The notes under the pieces were generated by a model. The model was not told the DNA's origin. It did not search any database and saw nothing but the letters and a program-made list of their open reading frames with translations. 57,483 bases of DNA from Rhodocyclaceae bacterium UBA2271 (GTDB taxonomy: Bacteria; Pseudomonadota; Gammaproteobacteria; Burkholderiales; Rhodocyclaceae): the NCBI GenBank assembly GCA_002347405.1, contig DDXB01000068.1, positions 1 to 57,483 on the forward strand, read 5' to 3'. Below are positions 8,175 to 16,752 of the stretch, piece after piece. Position 1 is the stretch's first letter, and each line of letters opens with the position of its first letter. Made by a program: the position numbers and the translations under genes.

Positions 8175-8695
8175 CGCCGTTTCGCCAAAGCCGACTTTTA
8201 CTGGCCATCCTCCTGTCTGGAGTTATGGCCGGCTGCGCCAGCAATCCGAATGCGGTAAGCGCTACCGGTGCCGCTGGCAAGACCACCGAAGTCGTCGCCA
8301 AGTCGACCAGCAAGATCATCGGCGGGCCGTTGATTCCGGATAGTGTGGTGCAGTTGGGCCCGTCAGTCGCCTACCCTCTGGAGAAGCTGGTCTATTGGGG
8401 CATCTACGTCGGCGCGGCCTGGCTGATTCTCGATCCGCTGGCACCCAACTGGGACATCCAGGAAGCGCGTTTTCCGGAAAACCACATGCACTTCCGGATG
8501 AACATGAAGCGTTTCTATGCCGGCGGCGCAGGCGAGGCGCGCGTGATTTTCAATCGACGCGCCAAGGAAATGATGCGCGCCGGTGGGTTCAGCAGCTACG
8601 AAGTGGTCGAGTATTCCGAGGGCTTGGAGTCCTCGGTGCTCGGTTCGCAGCGCACCGCCGAAGGCGTGGTTCGCTTCATGAAAGTGGCGGGCTAG
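8171..8695 (+). CDS. Small lipoprotein of unknown function, flgL operon
   Basis: Predicted lipoprotein of 174 aa with a short signal peptide and lipobox (VMAGC at about residues 18-22). Residues about 63-85 (YPLEKLVYWGIYVGAAWLILDPLAP) form one likely membrane segment. The remainder is a basic, soluble-looking domain. I do not recognise a named family. It is translationally coupled to flgL and its 3' end overlaps the convergent fliR 3' end by 20 bases, so it sits tightly between the two flagellar transcription units. A role at the cell envelope is likely; a flagellar role is only inferred from position. Confidence 0.8.
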   Translation: MTPFRQSRLLLAILLSGVMAGCASNPNAVSATGAAGKTTEVVAKSTSKIIGGPLIPDSVVQLGPSVAYPLEKLVYWGIYVGAAWLILDPLAPNWDIQEARFPENHMHFRMNMKRFYAGGAGEARVIFNRRAKEMMRAGGFSSYEVVEYSEGLESSVLGSQRTAEGVVRFMKVAG

Positions 8696-9470
8696 ACATC
8701 CGTATAACCGTTGCCATGGCGCGGAATGCCTGGTCGAACAGGTTTTCCATTGCCGCGCCAAAGTAGGGAATCGAAAACATCAGAAGCACAAAGCCGGCCG
8801 TCAGTGTGACCGGAAAGCCGACGGCAAAAATGTTGAGTTGCGGCGCAACTCGTGCCAGTACGCCCATCGCCAGGTTGGTGATCAGGATGGCAGTGATCAA
8901 GGGCAGGGCCATTAACAGCCCGGCAGAAAACAGCACTGACGACCACGCCAGGAAGCTGCCGATGCCCCCGATGTGAAACGGCGTGGTGGAGATCGGCAGG
9001 AGCTTGAAACTTTCAGTCAGCACTGCCAAGGTCAGCAAATGGCCGTTCATGGATAGAAATACCAGCATGACGATCAGGCCGAGGAATTCGGCAAGTACGG
9101 GGGTCTGACCGGCACTTTTCGGATCGTAGAAAACGGCGAACGACAATCCCATTTGCATGCCGATCAACTCGCCGGTAAGGTTGATTGCGACAAAGGCGAT
9201 GCGCAGTGTCAAACCAAGCAATACGCCAATGATAATCTGCTGCGCGAGTATCGCCATGCCGATCCACGAGCCAGGCGGCACCGCTGGAATGGGCGGCAAG
9301 ACCGGTACCAGCGCGAGGGTGATGACAATGCCAAGCACCAGGCGAATGCGTTTCGGCTGGGCGAGGTTATTGAAAAACGGCGCACTCGCCAGCAGGGCCA
9401 GCACGCGCGCCAGCGGAAAAATGAACGAGGTCAGCCAGGCATCCAATTGTGCGCTGGTGAAGGAGATCAC
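8676..9470 (-). CDS. fliR: FliR, flagellar type III export gate protein
   Basis: Polytopic inner-membrane component of the FliPQR export gate. The 264-aa protein is hydrophobic throughout, with six or so membrane segments and the conserved stretch FFNNLAQPKRIRLVLGIVITLAL. The loop GMQMGLSFAVFYDPKSAGQTPVLAEF is characteristic of FliR. It is the last gene of the fliF-to-fliR run, 18 bases after fliQ, and its 3' end overlaps the convergent lipoprotein gene. Confidence 0.96.
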   Translation of the reverse strand: MISFTSAQLDAWLTSFIFPLARVLALLASAPFFNNLAQPKRIRLVLGIVITLALVPVLPPIPAVPPGSWIGMAILAQQIIIGVLLGLTLRIAFVAINLTGELIGMQMGLSFAVFYDPKSAGQTPVLAEFLGLIVMLVFLSMNGHLLTLAVLTESFKLLPISTTPFHIGGIGSFLAWSSVLFSAGLLMALPLITAILITNLAMGVLARVAPQLNIFAVGFPVTLTAGFVLLMFSIPYFGAAMENLFDQAFRAMATVIRMSSPPLS

Positions 9471-9488
9471 GACTCCCTCCGGGGAGCA

Positions 9489-9758
9489 CTAGCCGATGAT
9501 GCCGGGTATCGAACCATAAAGGCGCCGCATGAAATCGGTCAGCACGGTGATCATCCACGGTCCGGCTACGACCAAGGTGATGAACACGGCGATCAACTTG
9601 GGCACAAAGGAAAGCGTTGCCTCGTTGATTTGCGTGGCTGCCTGAAAAATTGAGACGATCAGACCGGTGGCCAATGCCGCAATGAACAGTGGAGCGGAGA
9701 TCATCAGCAGCACTTCGACGGCCTGTCGACCGATTTCAACTACAACGGTAGGGGTCAT
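9489..9758 (-). CDS. fliQ: FliQ, flagellar type III export gate protein
   Basis: Small export-gate subunit of 89 aa, the family's standard length, with two membrane helices (ISAPLFIAALATGLIVSIFQAATQINEATLSFVPK and the C-terminal one). The ATG at 9758 is chosen because the protein then starts MTPTVVVEIGRQAVEVLL, as in homologues, and GGAGGA lies four bases upstream. That Shine-Dalgarno is one arm of a repeat hairpin (9761-9789). A longer frame from 9815 is just read-through of the repeat. Confidence 0.96.
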   Translation of the reverse strand: MTPTVVVEIGRQAVEVLLMISAPLFIAALATGLIVSIFQAATQINEATLSFVPKLIAVFITLVVAGPWMITVLTDFMRRLYGSIPGIIG

Positions 9759-9760
9759 GG

Positions 9761-9789
9761 TTCCTCCGCCGGGCCGAGCCAAGGAGGAG
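9761..9789. repeat. Variable-arm hairpin overlapping the fliQ ribosome-binding site
   Basis: Arms TCCTCC and GGAGGA (6 bp plus a possible wobble) flank the core GCCGGGCCGAGCCAA. On the transcribed (minus) strand the fliQ Shine-Dalgarno GGAGGA is the downstream arm. The rest of the fliQ-fliP gap, 9790-9931, contains no recognised feature. Confidence 0.7.
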
Positions 9790-9931
9790 CAACAGGCAGC
9801 ACATGGAGCGGGCAAGGCCCGCGAACCTTATTCATCCATTTCCTCGGACAATATGCCAGCAAGGCGTGGTTGCAGTGTGGGCTTACCTGGCGTAGCAAAG
9901 GTATGCCTTAAGCAAAGCGGGACGGCGGGCA

Positions 9932-10681
9932 TCATCCGAAGGTCGTCACCAGCGTACCGATCACCAGTTGCCAGCCATCCACCAGTACAAACAGCATGAT
10001 TTTGAATGGTAATGCGATCAACACCGGAGACATCATCATCATGCCCATCGACATCAGCACGGAGGCGACCACCATGTCGATGATGAGAAACGGGATGAAG
10101 ATGATGAAGCCGATCTGGAAAGCGGTCTTCAGTTCGGAAGTGACGAAGGCAGGAATCAGCACGCGTAGCGGAATCTCATCGACATTGGCCGGTGGCGGCG
10201 ATTGGGAAATTTTCGTGAACATGGCAAGATCGGCATCGCGTGTCTGCTTGAGCATGAAGGCCCGCAATGGTACGGCGCCGCGCTCAAGTGCCTGCATGAA
10301 GGTGATGCGGTTTTCCGACAGGGGCAAATAGGCATCGGCATAAATCTTGTCACCCACCGGGGCCATGATGAAAAAGGTGAGAAACAGGGCGAGGCCGACC
10401 AGTACCTGGTTGGGCGGCGAGGTCTGCGTGCCCATGGCGTGGCGTAACAATGTAAACACGATGATGATGCGTGTGAAGCTGGTCATCATCAGCAGCATCG
10501 CCGGCAGGAAGGTTAGGCCGGTGAGCAGCAGCAGCGTCTGGATCGACAGCGACCATTGCGTGCCGCCGCCGGCCGCCGGGGCGCTGGTAATGGCGGGCAA
10601 TACCTGTGCCAGCGCCGCTGCGGGCACGATTGCCGGCATGACCAGCAACAGCAGCAAAAGCAGCCGGCTAGGCTTTGCCAC
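9932..10681 (-). CDS. fliP: FliP, flagellar type III export gate protein
   Basis: Core export-gate subunit of 249 aa with a cleavable signal peptide (ending near ALA), as usual for FliP. It has four membrane segments. Conserved segments include LLLMTSFTRIIIVFTLLRHAMGTQTSPPNQVLVGLALFLTFFIMAPV and ELKTAFQIGFIIFIPFLIIDMVVASVLMSMGMMMMSPV. It overlaps fliO by 14 bases. The 173-base gap to fliQ is unusually wide for this run and holds a repeat hairpin. Confidence 0.97.
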   Translation of the reverse strand: MAKPSRLLLLLLLVMPAIVPAAALAQVLPAITSAPAAGGGTQWSLSIQTLLLLTGLTFLPAMLLMMTSFTRIIIVFTLLRHAMGTQTSPPNQVLVGLALFLTFFIMAPVGDKIYADAYLPLSENRITFMQALERGAVPLRAFMLKQTRDADLAMFTKISQSPPPANVDEIPLRVLIPAFVTSELKTAFQIGFIIFIPFLIIDMVVASVLMSMGMMMMSPVLIALPFKIMLFVLVDGWQLVIGTLVTTFG

Positions 10682-11102
10682 GGCGCTCGACGACCTGTTT
10701 GAGCCAAGCCGGAAAGTCGCGTCCGGCAGGCATTTCGGGTGAAGTGGGGACTTCCTGACGGGGGATCTCGGCGAGCGTCGAAATGCGGCCCGGGGCGACG
10801 CCCAATACCAGCCAGCTGTTGCCCAGTTCGAGGATTACTACGCGCTCACGTGTGCCGACCGAGGTCGCAGCGATGACGCGCATCAGTCCGGCGGCGGAAC
10901 CGCGTGGCTGGCTGAGGCGCTTCAACAGCCAAAGCGTACCGAACAGCAAACCGAGCACCAGGAGCAGACCGAAAACCATCTGCAGGGCGCTGGAGCCGAG
11001 ATCGGGCGCGGAAGTCGGCGCTGGCGGGACGGCGTTCGTAGCCCAAACGGCGGGCGTCAGCAACAGGGTGACGAGAAAAGCATGACGTGGCGACATGGCC
11101 AC
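10668..11102 (-). CDS. fliO: FliO, flagellar export gate assembly protein
   Basis: Membrane-anchored scaffold for FliP assembly. The 144-aa product has a signal-like N-terminus, one membrane segment (ALQMVFGLLLVLGLLFGTLWLLKRL) and the FliO cytoplasmic domain (IAATSVGTRERVVILELGNSWLVLGVAPGRISTLAEI). A second ATG lies two codons in, at 11096. The periplasmic linker reads AVPPAPTSAP, and its DNA is a copy of the roughly 24-base dispersed motif (11012-11033). It overlaps fliP. Confidence 0.93.
   Translation of the reverse strand: MAMSPRHAFLVTLLLTPAVWATNAVPPAPTSAPDLGSSALQMVFGLLLVLGLLFGTLWLLKRLSQPRGSAAGLMRVIAATSVGTRERVVILELGNSWLVLGVAPGRISTLAEIPRQEVPTSPEMPAGRDFPAWLKQVVERRGKA
11012..11033 (-). repeat. 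Dispersed ~24-base motif inside fliO
   Basis: On the minus strand this reads GCCGTCCCGCCAGCGCCGAC followed by TT. It encodes AVPPAPT in the fliO frame. It is one of seven copies in the window. Confidence 0.75.
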
Positions 11103-11164
11103 GAGATTAGCTCGCTCACCGGCGGGTAATGGCGGGATTACAGGGGAAAATCAGGCCTACATAA

Positions 11165-11465
11165 TCCAGCAGCCTTGCCGCCGGGCCGCCCCAAGACAAG
11201 GCCGTAGGCCGCAGGACAGCCGAAGGCTGGTTCCGCGCAGCGGAATGCGACTTTGTCGCACACAAGGCGGCACGCGCCGCCAGGCGCAATCCGCTCTTTT
11301 GTCATTGCGGAGTCGCCCGTAACAAACGAGCGCAGCGACAACAAGCGACGCAGTTGCGCCGTTGCGGCGAAGGCTAATGCCGGCGGCGCCGGCGTTAAGC
11401 CGCAAAGCGGCGGCCGTAGGCAATAAACAGTCACCCCCTTCCTCAGGAAGGGGGGCGGGGGGAAG
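11165..11465. repeat. Full-length composite multi-hairpin repeat between fliO and fliN
   Basis: This fills the 376-base gap between fliO and fliN. In order it holds a variable-arm hairpin (11172-11202, arms GCCTTGCC and GACAAGGC with one mismatch, core GCCGGGCCGCCCCAA) and three small hairpins (CAGCCGAAGGCTG, TTCCGCGCAGCGGAA, TGCGACTTTGTCGCA). CGCGCCGCCAGGCGCAATCC, a variable window (11295-11315), CCCGTAACAAACGAGCGCAG, the AATGCCGGC and GCCGGCGTT hairpin, and a C-run/G-run hairpin follow. It is about 85-90 % similar by eye to the copy at 17,455. It has no coding potential and lies inside the fli transcript. Confidence 0.8.
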
Positions 11466-11478
11466 GAGCCTAAGGAGC

Positions 11479-11958
11479 CTATTTGTTGAGTTTCCGTACG
11501 CGCTCCTGCGGTGTGATGATATCCGTCAGCCGGATGCCAAATTTTTCATTGACCACCACGACCTCGCCCTGGGCAATCAGGGTGCCGTTGATCAGCACGT
11601 CCATCGGTTCGCCGGCCAGTCCATCAAGCTCGACGACCGAGCCGTGGGCTAATTGCAGGAGATTGCGAATAGAAATCTTGGTACGGCCGAGTTCGACCGT
11701 CAGGCTGACCGGTATGTCGAGAATCAGTTCGAAACCCTGATTCGAAGCTGGAGCCGTCTGCGCGCCGGAAAACTGCTCGAAAACCTTGGCCGGGGCTGCT
11801 GCGCCGGCTGCCTTGTCGGCTGCAGCCTGCTCGCCCATAGCGGCGGCCCAGTCGTCATCGGCGGTGGTAGCGGCAGCGGCGACGGTCTGCTCGCCCATTG
11901 CCGCGGCCCAGTCGTCATCGGTGACTTGAGCTTCTTCCTGTTTCACTTCGTCGTTCAT
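11479..11958 (-). CDS. fliN: FliN, flagellar motor switch protein
   Basis: C-ring subunit of the rotor switch. The 159-aa product has the SpoA-like C-terminal domain (ILDIPVSLTVELGRTKISIRNLLQLAHGSVVELDGLAGEPMDVLINGTLIAQGEVVVVNEKFGIRLTDII). The N-terminal 65 residues are acidic and Ala-rich and contain a duplicated segment, DDDWAAAMGEQ, at about residues 14-24 and 34-44. The duplication makes it slightly longer than most FliN proteins. It follows fliM by 53 bases. Confidence 0.96.
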   Translation of the reverse strand: MNDEVKQEEAQVTDDDWAAAMGEQTVAAAATTADDDWAAAMGEQAAADKAAGAAAPAKVFEQFSGAQTAPASNQGFELILDIPVSLTVELGRTKISIRNLLQLAHGSVVELDGLAGEPMDVLINGTLIAQGEVVVVNEKFGIRLTDIITPQERVRKLNK

Positions 11959-12011
11959 GACTAAACCTCAATTGGTTACGGCTCATCCTCCGCGGATGCG
12001 GATATCGGACT

Positions 12012-13004
12012 TCATTGCAGGCTGTTTTCGGCGGCCTCTTCCTGCGCTACAAATTGTTCCACTTTCAGTGCGTATTGCCCGCTATTGACGCCATAGCGGC
12101 AGTTCATCAGCGGAATGCCGTCGACACGCACCTTGACGAGTTCATCAATGTTGATCGGCACGATATCGCCAACCTGCAATTTTGCCACCTCGCCGAGTGT
12201 GATCTGGGCGCCGCCCAGCGGTACCACGAGTTCGACCTCTGCAGTCAGCAATTGGCGCCGCAGGGTGCTTATCCAGCGCTTGTCGCTGCCGGCCTGTTCG
12301 CTGTGCATTGTGCTGTAAAGCAAGTCGCGGATGGGCTCGATCATCGAGTAGGGCAGGCAGATGTGCATTTCCGCCGAGTTGCCCGACAGTTCGATGGTGA
12401 AAGTGAACGCGACAACCACCTCGGAAGGTGTTGCGATGTTCGCAAACTGGGTGTTCATCTCGGAGCGGATGTATTCGAATTTCGCTTCATATACCGGCTT
12501 CCAGGATTTCTCATACTCGGCAAACACCACATCGAGCATGCCCTTGATGATGCGCTGCTCGGTTGGCGTGAAGTCACGTCCTTCTACCCGGGTATGAAAC
12601 CGCCCGTCGCTGCCGAACATGTTGTCGACCACCAGGAACACCAGATTCGGGTCGAACACCACGAGCCCCGTGCCACGCAATGGTTTCATCTGGATCAGGT
12701 TGAGGTTGGTCGGCACTACCAGATTGCGGATGAAATCACTGTATTTCTGGACGCGCACCGGCCCCACCGAAATCTCGGTGTTGCGATGCATGTAGTTGAA
12801 CAGGCCGATGCGCAGGAAACGCGCAAAGCGCTCGTTGATCAGCTCCATCGTCGGCATGCGGCCACGGACGATGCGTTCCTGCCGTCCGAGGTCGTAGTTG
12901 CGGACACCCTCGGTCTGCTCTTCCTGGGGCGCTTCGTCGGCTTCCCCCGTGACGCCCTTCAACAGGGCATCAACCTCTTCCTGGGAGAGAAAATCCTGGC
13001 TCAT
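12012..13004 (-). CDS. fliM: FliM, flagellar motor switch protein
   Basis: C-ring subunit that binds phosphorylated CheY and links FliG to FliN. The 330-aa product begins with the CheY-binding peptide (LSQEEVDALL, residues 6-15). The middle CheC-like domain includes NLIQMKPLRGTGLVVFDPNLVFLVVDNMFG, and the C-terminal SpoA domain includes LTAEVELVVPLGGAQITLGEVAKLQVGDIVPI. Length and order are standard, between fliL and fliN. Confidence 0.97.
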   Translation of the reverse strand: MSQDFLSQEEVDALLKGVTGEADEAPQEEQTEGVRNYDLGRQERIVRGRMPTMELINERFARFLRIGLFNYMHRNTEISVGPVRVQKYSDFIRNLVVPTNLNLIQMKPLRGTGLVVFDPNLVFLVVDNMFGSDGRFHTRVEGRDFTPTEQRIIKGMLDVVFAEYEKSWKPVYEAKFEYIRSEMNTQFANIATPSEVVVAFTFTIELSGNSAEMHICLPYSMIEPIRDLLYSTMHSEQAGSDKRWISTLRRQLLTAEVELVVPLGGAQITLGEVAKLQVGDIVPINIDELVKVRVDGIPLMNCRYGVNSGQYALKVEQFVAQEEAAENSLQ

Positions 13005-13097
13005 GAGCAGTTCAGATGATGAACCACGGCAACACGGCGAAGCTTGTCAGGCTTGCGTCGTTTCGCCGGAGTGAATTGGGTTTCCGAAATCATGGTG

Positions 13098-13676
13098 TTA
13101 CTGCACGATCAACGAAGAAAAGTAAACCGCCTGCACCGGCGCGCCGGGATCTGCGACATCCTGTTTTTCCAGTACCGGATTTACGCGCTCCCCGGTGAGG
13201 GAGGCATTGATTGAAACGCGAATCTGGTTGGCGAGCAATTGCAGTCCTTCCGGCGTCGATAGGTCAGAAGGTTTCTTTCCGGCCAGGATCATCAGCACCT
13301 TGTGACGAATCTCGGGCATCAGCAATTTGACCTGGTCTGCGACCGGAGCGTCGAGCAATTTCAATTCAGGCAGCGTCTGAACATAGGATTCCTGCTCCAC
13401 GGATTGCAACTTGACAACAAATGGCTCGAGTTTGACGAATATCGGCGGCGCTTCAACACCCTTCTTTTTAGCTTTAGCCGATTTTGCCGGTGGCCCATCG
13501 CCTTCATCGAGCTCTTCGTCCTTGGGGCTTTTCTTCAGGAGCAGATAAGTCAACCCGCCTCCGCCAAGTACCAGCACGAGCACGCCAATGATGATGATCA
13601 GGAGCAGCTTGCTTTTTTTCTTGGGAACGACTTCCTCGCCGTCCGCGGCCGCTTCCGGCTTTTTGGCATCAGCCAT
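13098..13676 (-). CDS. fliL: FliL, flagellar basal body-associated protein
   Basis: Stator-associated inner-membrane protein. The 192-aa product has a basic cytoplasmic tail (PKKKSK), one membrane helix (LLLIIIIGVLVLVLGGGGLTYLLL, about residues 24-47), a charged linker, and the periplasmic stomatin-like FliL domain (PPIFVKLEPFVVKLQ to SSLIVQ). It sits between fliK and fliM as in many proteobacteria. Confidence 0.94.
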   Translation of the reverse strand: MADAKKPEAAADGEEVVPKKKSKLLLIIIIGVLVLVLGGGGLTYLLLKKSPKDEELDEGDGPPAKSAKAKKKGVEAPPIFVKLEPFVVKLQSVEQESYVQTLPELKLLDAPVADQVKLLMPEIRHKVLMILAGKKPSDLSTPEGLQLLANQIRVSINASLTGERVNPVLEKQDVADPGAPVQAVYFSSLIVQ

Positions 13677-13714
13677 GCTTCACTCCTGTCTGGTTTGACT
13701 GAACATTCAAAGGG

Positions 13715-14800
13715 TCAGGCAAATACATCGACAAGACCGCGCCCCATCTTGAGGCTGCTGGGCGTCATGGGTATATCGGTGATTGCCTGAAACGGCCCCA
13801 TATCAGGGGTGGCGCCTTTCCCCAAGGCAAAATTATCACCGTTTTTCTCCTGTTGTGCAGAATGTCGTGCGTTTTCGGCGCCCACTTGGGCTTGTCCCAA
13901 CTGGATGCCGGCGTCCGCCAGCATCTCGCGCAAACGTGGCATGGCGGCCTCCAGCGCCTCCCGCACGACCGGATTGGCAGAAGTGAAGATCGCATTGGCC
14001 TGATCGCCCGAAATCTTCAGGCTGACCTCGATGCGGCCCATTTGTGGCGGTGTCAGCACCAGTTCTGCCCGGCTTTCCATGCGGTTGGCCATCCAGGCGA
14101 TCCGGTTGCCCAATTCCTGGCCCCAGCCGGGAGCGCCGACGGTTTGCGCGACCGGGAGTGCCGGCAGAGGGGCGGTGCTGACCTGGGCAGGAGCATGCCC
14201 AAAGGTGTTGAGGACATGCCCATTGGGGTTTACAGAAAACTGGGGCAGCGGCTTTTCTCCTGAACCTCCTTGAACTGCCGCCAACTGGGATGAGAACTCG
14301 CCAGTTGATGCCGATCCTCGTCCACTGATGCCGACGATCTCCGGTCGCGTAGCCAGGTCTGCCAACCTGGCTGACGGACCTTTGCCGACATGCTCAGGGG
14401 GGCCCATTGCGGCAGATATTGCCGGAATGCTTGCCGATTGTGGCGTATGGGCCGCGGCAAGTACTGCCAGTGAGGCCCCATCCATAATTGTGTCGACAGC
14501 AGCTTCCTGGGAATCTTGATTCAGTCCGATGGCCTCGATAAAGGGCAACAAAGCATCGAGCATTTGGCTGATATCTGCGGGATCTGTTCCTTCCGGCAGC
14601 CCAGCGGGCAACACCACCTGACCCAAGGCTGCATCTACGGAAGCCTGTTTGCCAAGCAGTTGCTGGAAAAGCGCGGTGAATTGCCCGGGGTCGCCGGCAT
14701 CTGCAGATGCAAGCGCAGAATCGGCGTCGCCTGACCCGGCCAAAGTGGCTTGAACGACCAAGGCGGCAGGGCTGGAAGCAGTACTGATAGTTGCGGTCAT
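13715..14800 (-). CDS. fliK: FliK, flagellar hook-length control protein
   Basis: Secreted molecular ruler and export-specificity switch. The 361-aa product is low-complexity over most of its length. It ends in the conserved Flg_hook domain (MESRAELVLTPPQMGRIEVSLKISGDQANAIFTSANPVVREALEAAMPRLREMLADAGIQL, about residues 240-300). Its place between fliJ and fliL supports the call. A second FliK-like gene lies at 26,033. Confidence 0.92.
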   Translation of the reverse strand: MTATISTASSPAALVVQATLAGSGDADSALASADAGDPGQFTALFQQLLGKQASVDAALGQVVLPAGLPEGTDPADISQMLDALLPFIEAIGLNQDSQEAAVDTIMDGASLAVLAAAHTPQSASIPAISAAMGPPEHVGKGPSARLADLATRPEIVGISGRGSASTGEFSSQLAAVQGGSGEKPLPQFSVNPNGHVLNTFGHAPAQVSTAPLPALPVAQTVGAPGWGQELGNRIAWMANRMESRAELVLTPPQMGRIEVSLKISGDQANAIFTSANPVVREALEAAMPRLREMLADAGIQLGQAQVGAENARHSAQQEKNGDNFALGKGATPDMGPFQAITDIPMTPSSLKMGRGLVDVFA

Positions 14801-14868
14801 GTGGGCGATCCTGGCGGTGAATACAGCTTGTCACCGACATTAAGCAAGGAACGCGCCAGTAAAGAGGT

Positions 14869-15318
14869 TTATTCTTCTTCAGTCACCACGCCATGGCGTC
14901 GGGATGAATGCTCGTCGGTTTGCTTCTGCTCCTGTCGGGCATCAGCATAGGTCATGCGCGCCTGGTGGCGTTGCGCCAGGGTGTCGAAAGCCTTGACCTT
15001 GCCACGTTTGTCGAGCCAGTTACGTTGACCGGCGGCAGTGTGCTGTTTCGATGTATCGACGATTGCCCGTGCCTGATCTATGGCCTGGTCGAGCCGACCC
15101 AGAAAGAATTGATAGTTGCGCCACGTATCCGGTCCGATCCCGTTGCTGGCTGCAATGACAAAGCGCGACCGGTACTCCTCGCGGTATTGCAACAACAAAT
15201 CAAGACGTTGACTGGCCTCCTGTTCGCCGGAGATCAGCTTGCCCAACTGTTGAGCGGCCTCGTCGAGGCGCAAGCTGGAAAGATCCAGTAATGATTGCAG
15301 TTGAAACGGCTTGCTCAT
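14869..15318 (-). CDS. fliJ: FliJ, flagellar export chaperone/ATPase stalk protein
   Basis: Coiled-coil protein that couples the FliI ATPase to the export gate. The 149-aa product is almost entirely helical and rich in Gln, Glu, Arg and Ala. It starts MSKPFQLQSLLDLSSLRLDEAAQQLGKL, typical of FliJ. It follows fliI by 39 bases. Confidence 0.93.
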   Translation of the reverse strand: MSKPFQLQSLLDLSSLRLDEAAQQLGKLISGEQEASQRLDLLLQYREEYRSRFVIAASNGIGPDTWRNYQFFLGRLDQAIDQARAIVDTSKQHTAAGQRNWLDKRGKVKAFDTLAQRHQARMTYADARQEQKQTDEHSSRRHGVVTEEE

Positions 15319-15357
15319 TGGCTAAGTATAACCTTGGAGTGGTGGCCCTCAGAATTA

Positions 15358-16752
15358 TCAGACTTCAGGGAACAGCGCAATGAGAGCGTCGTGGCTTTCA
15401 GCAACGTCGGCGCGTTCCTCGATATCCTGCTGCAAGAAGTTTTCAAGATCCGGATAAAGCGCGATGGCCCGATCAAGCAGGGGATCAGAGCCGGGCGCAT
15501 ATGCGCCCACGGCCAACAGGTCGCGCGCGCGCTGATAGCGTGAATACAACTGCTTGAAGCGTCGCACCCGCAGCAGATGTTCGGGCGTGATGAGATTGGT
15601 CAGCGCACGCGAGATCGACTGCTCGATGTCAATGGCCGGGTAGTGTCCGGCATCGGCCAGGGTGCGATTGAGCACGAAGTGGCCATCCAGAATGGCGCGT
15701 GCAGCATCGGCAATGGGATCCTGCTGATCGTCGCCTTCGACCAGTACGGTATAGAACGCGGTGATCGAGCCGCCGCCGACCGGGCCATTGCCGGCGCGCT
15801 CGACGAGTTGCGGCATTCGGGCAAATACGCTGGGTGGGTAACCCCGCGTGACCGGCGGTTCGCCGATCGCCAAAGCAATTTCGCGTTGTGCCATGGCGTA
15901 ACGCGTCAGCGAATCCATGATCAGCAATACATGCTTACCCGCTTCGCGAAAATGTTCGGCAATTGAAGTGGCATAGGCGGCGCCTTGCAGTCGCATCAGG
16001 GGACCGACATCGGCAGGTGCGGCGACGACTACCGAGCGGCGCAAGCCCTCGCCACCGAGGTTCTGTTCGATGAACTCCTTCACTTCGCGGCTGCGCTCGC
16101 CGATCAGCCCGACGACAATCACATCGGCGGCGGTGTAGCGCGCCATCATGCCCAGCAACACGCTCTTGCCGATCCCCGACCCGGCGAACAGGCCGAGGCG
16201 CTGGCCACGCCCGACGGTGAGCAAGGTATTGATGGCGCGAATGCCAACGTCAAGTTGCTGCACTATGGGAGCACGCTTTAAGGGGTTGGACGGCCGCCCG
16301 ACGAGGGAGCGGGTCAGCTTGTCGTCAAGCGGGCCAAGTCCGTCAAGCGGCCGCGCATTGCCATCGACGACCCGCCCCAGCAATTGGTCGCCGACGGGCA
16401 GATGCTTGGCCCGATCCTGGTTGCGGCGGCGCGGTTCACTGCGTTGTCCCAGTTTTGGCGGGCGTGGCGGAATTTCCAGCGGAATGACATGTGCGCCGGG
16501 CGCCAGACCATAGGCATCCTCAGTCGGCATCATGTAAAGCTTGTCACCCGCGAAGCCGACCACTTCGGCTTCGACGACGCCGCCATCGGGCGCCTCGATC
16601 TGGCAACCCGAACCCAGCGGCAGCTTGAGCCCGGCGGCTTCCATGACCAGGCCATTGATGCGCGTCAGCCGGCCCGCGATGCGAAACGGCTGCGGGTTCA
16701 CCACGCGGCGCCGGCAGTCGGCGAGGTGCTCGCGAATTCTTTCAGGATTCAT
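15358..16752 (-). CDS. fliI: FliI, flagellum-specific ATP synthase
   Basis: Hexameric ATPase of the flagellar export apparatus, related to the F1 beta subunit. From the ATG at 16752 the product is 464 aa. The Walker A motif GSGIGKS lies at residues 191-197, followed by VIVVGLIGERSREVKEFIE and LLIMDSLTRYAMAQREIALAIGEPP. The frame is open upstream to 17088, but that is fliH read out of frame. The start overlaps the fliH stop by 11 bases. Confidence 0.97.
   Translation of the reverse strand: MNPERIREHLADCRRRVVNPQPFRIAGRLTRINGLVMEAAGLKLPLGSGCQIEAPDGGVVEAEVVGFAGDKLYMMPTEDAYGLAPGAHVIPLEIPPRPPKLGQRSEPRRRNQDRAKHLPVGDQLLGRVVDGNARPLDGLGPLDDKLTRSLVGRPSNPLKRAPIVQQLDVGIRAINTLLTVGRGQRLGLFAGSGIGKSVLLGMMARYTAADVIVVGLIGERSREVKEFIEQNLGGEGLRRSVVVAAPADVGPLMRLQGAAYATSIAEHFREAGKHVLLIMDSLTRYAMAQREIALAIGEPPVTRGYPPSVFARMPQLVERAGNGPVGGGSITAFYTVLVEGDDQQDPIADAARAILDGHFVLNRTLADAGHYPAIDIEQSISRALTNLITPEHLLRVRRFKQLYSRYQRARDLLAVGAYAPGSDPLLDRAIALYPDLENFLQQDIEERADVAESHDALIALFPEV

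Noticed and set aside
11100..11440. Short open frames in the composite repeats (also at 17,433-17,750 and 24,139-24,613)
   Set aside because: They recur in several frames in all repeat copies, lack ribosome-binding sites and show no family similarity.
14140..14160. GAGCGCCGACGG in fliK as another copy of the dispersed 24-base motif
   Set aside because: Only nine bases match; chance is likely in GC-rich DNA.
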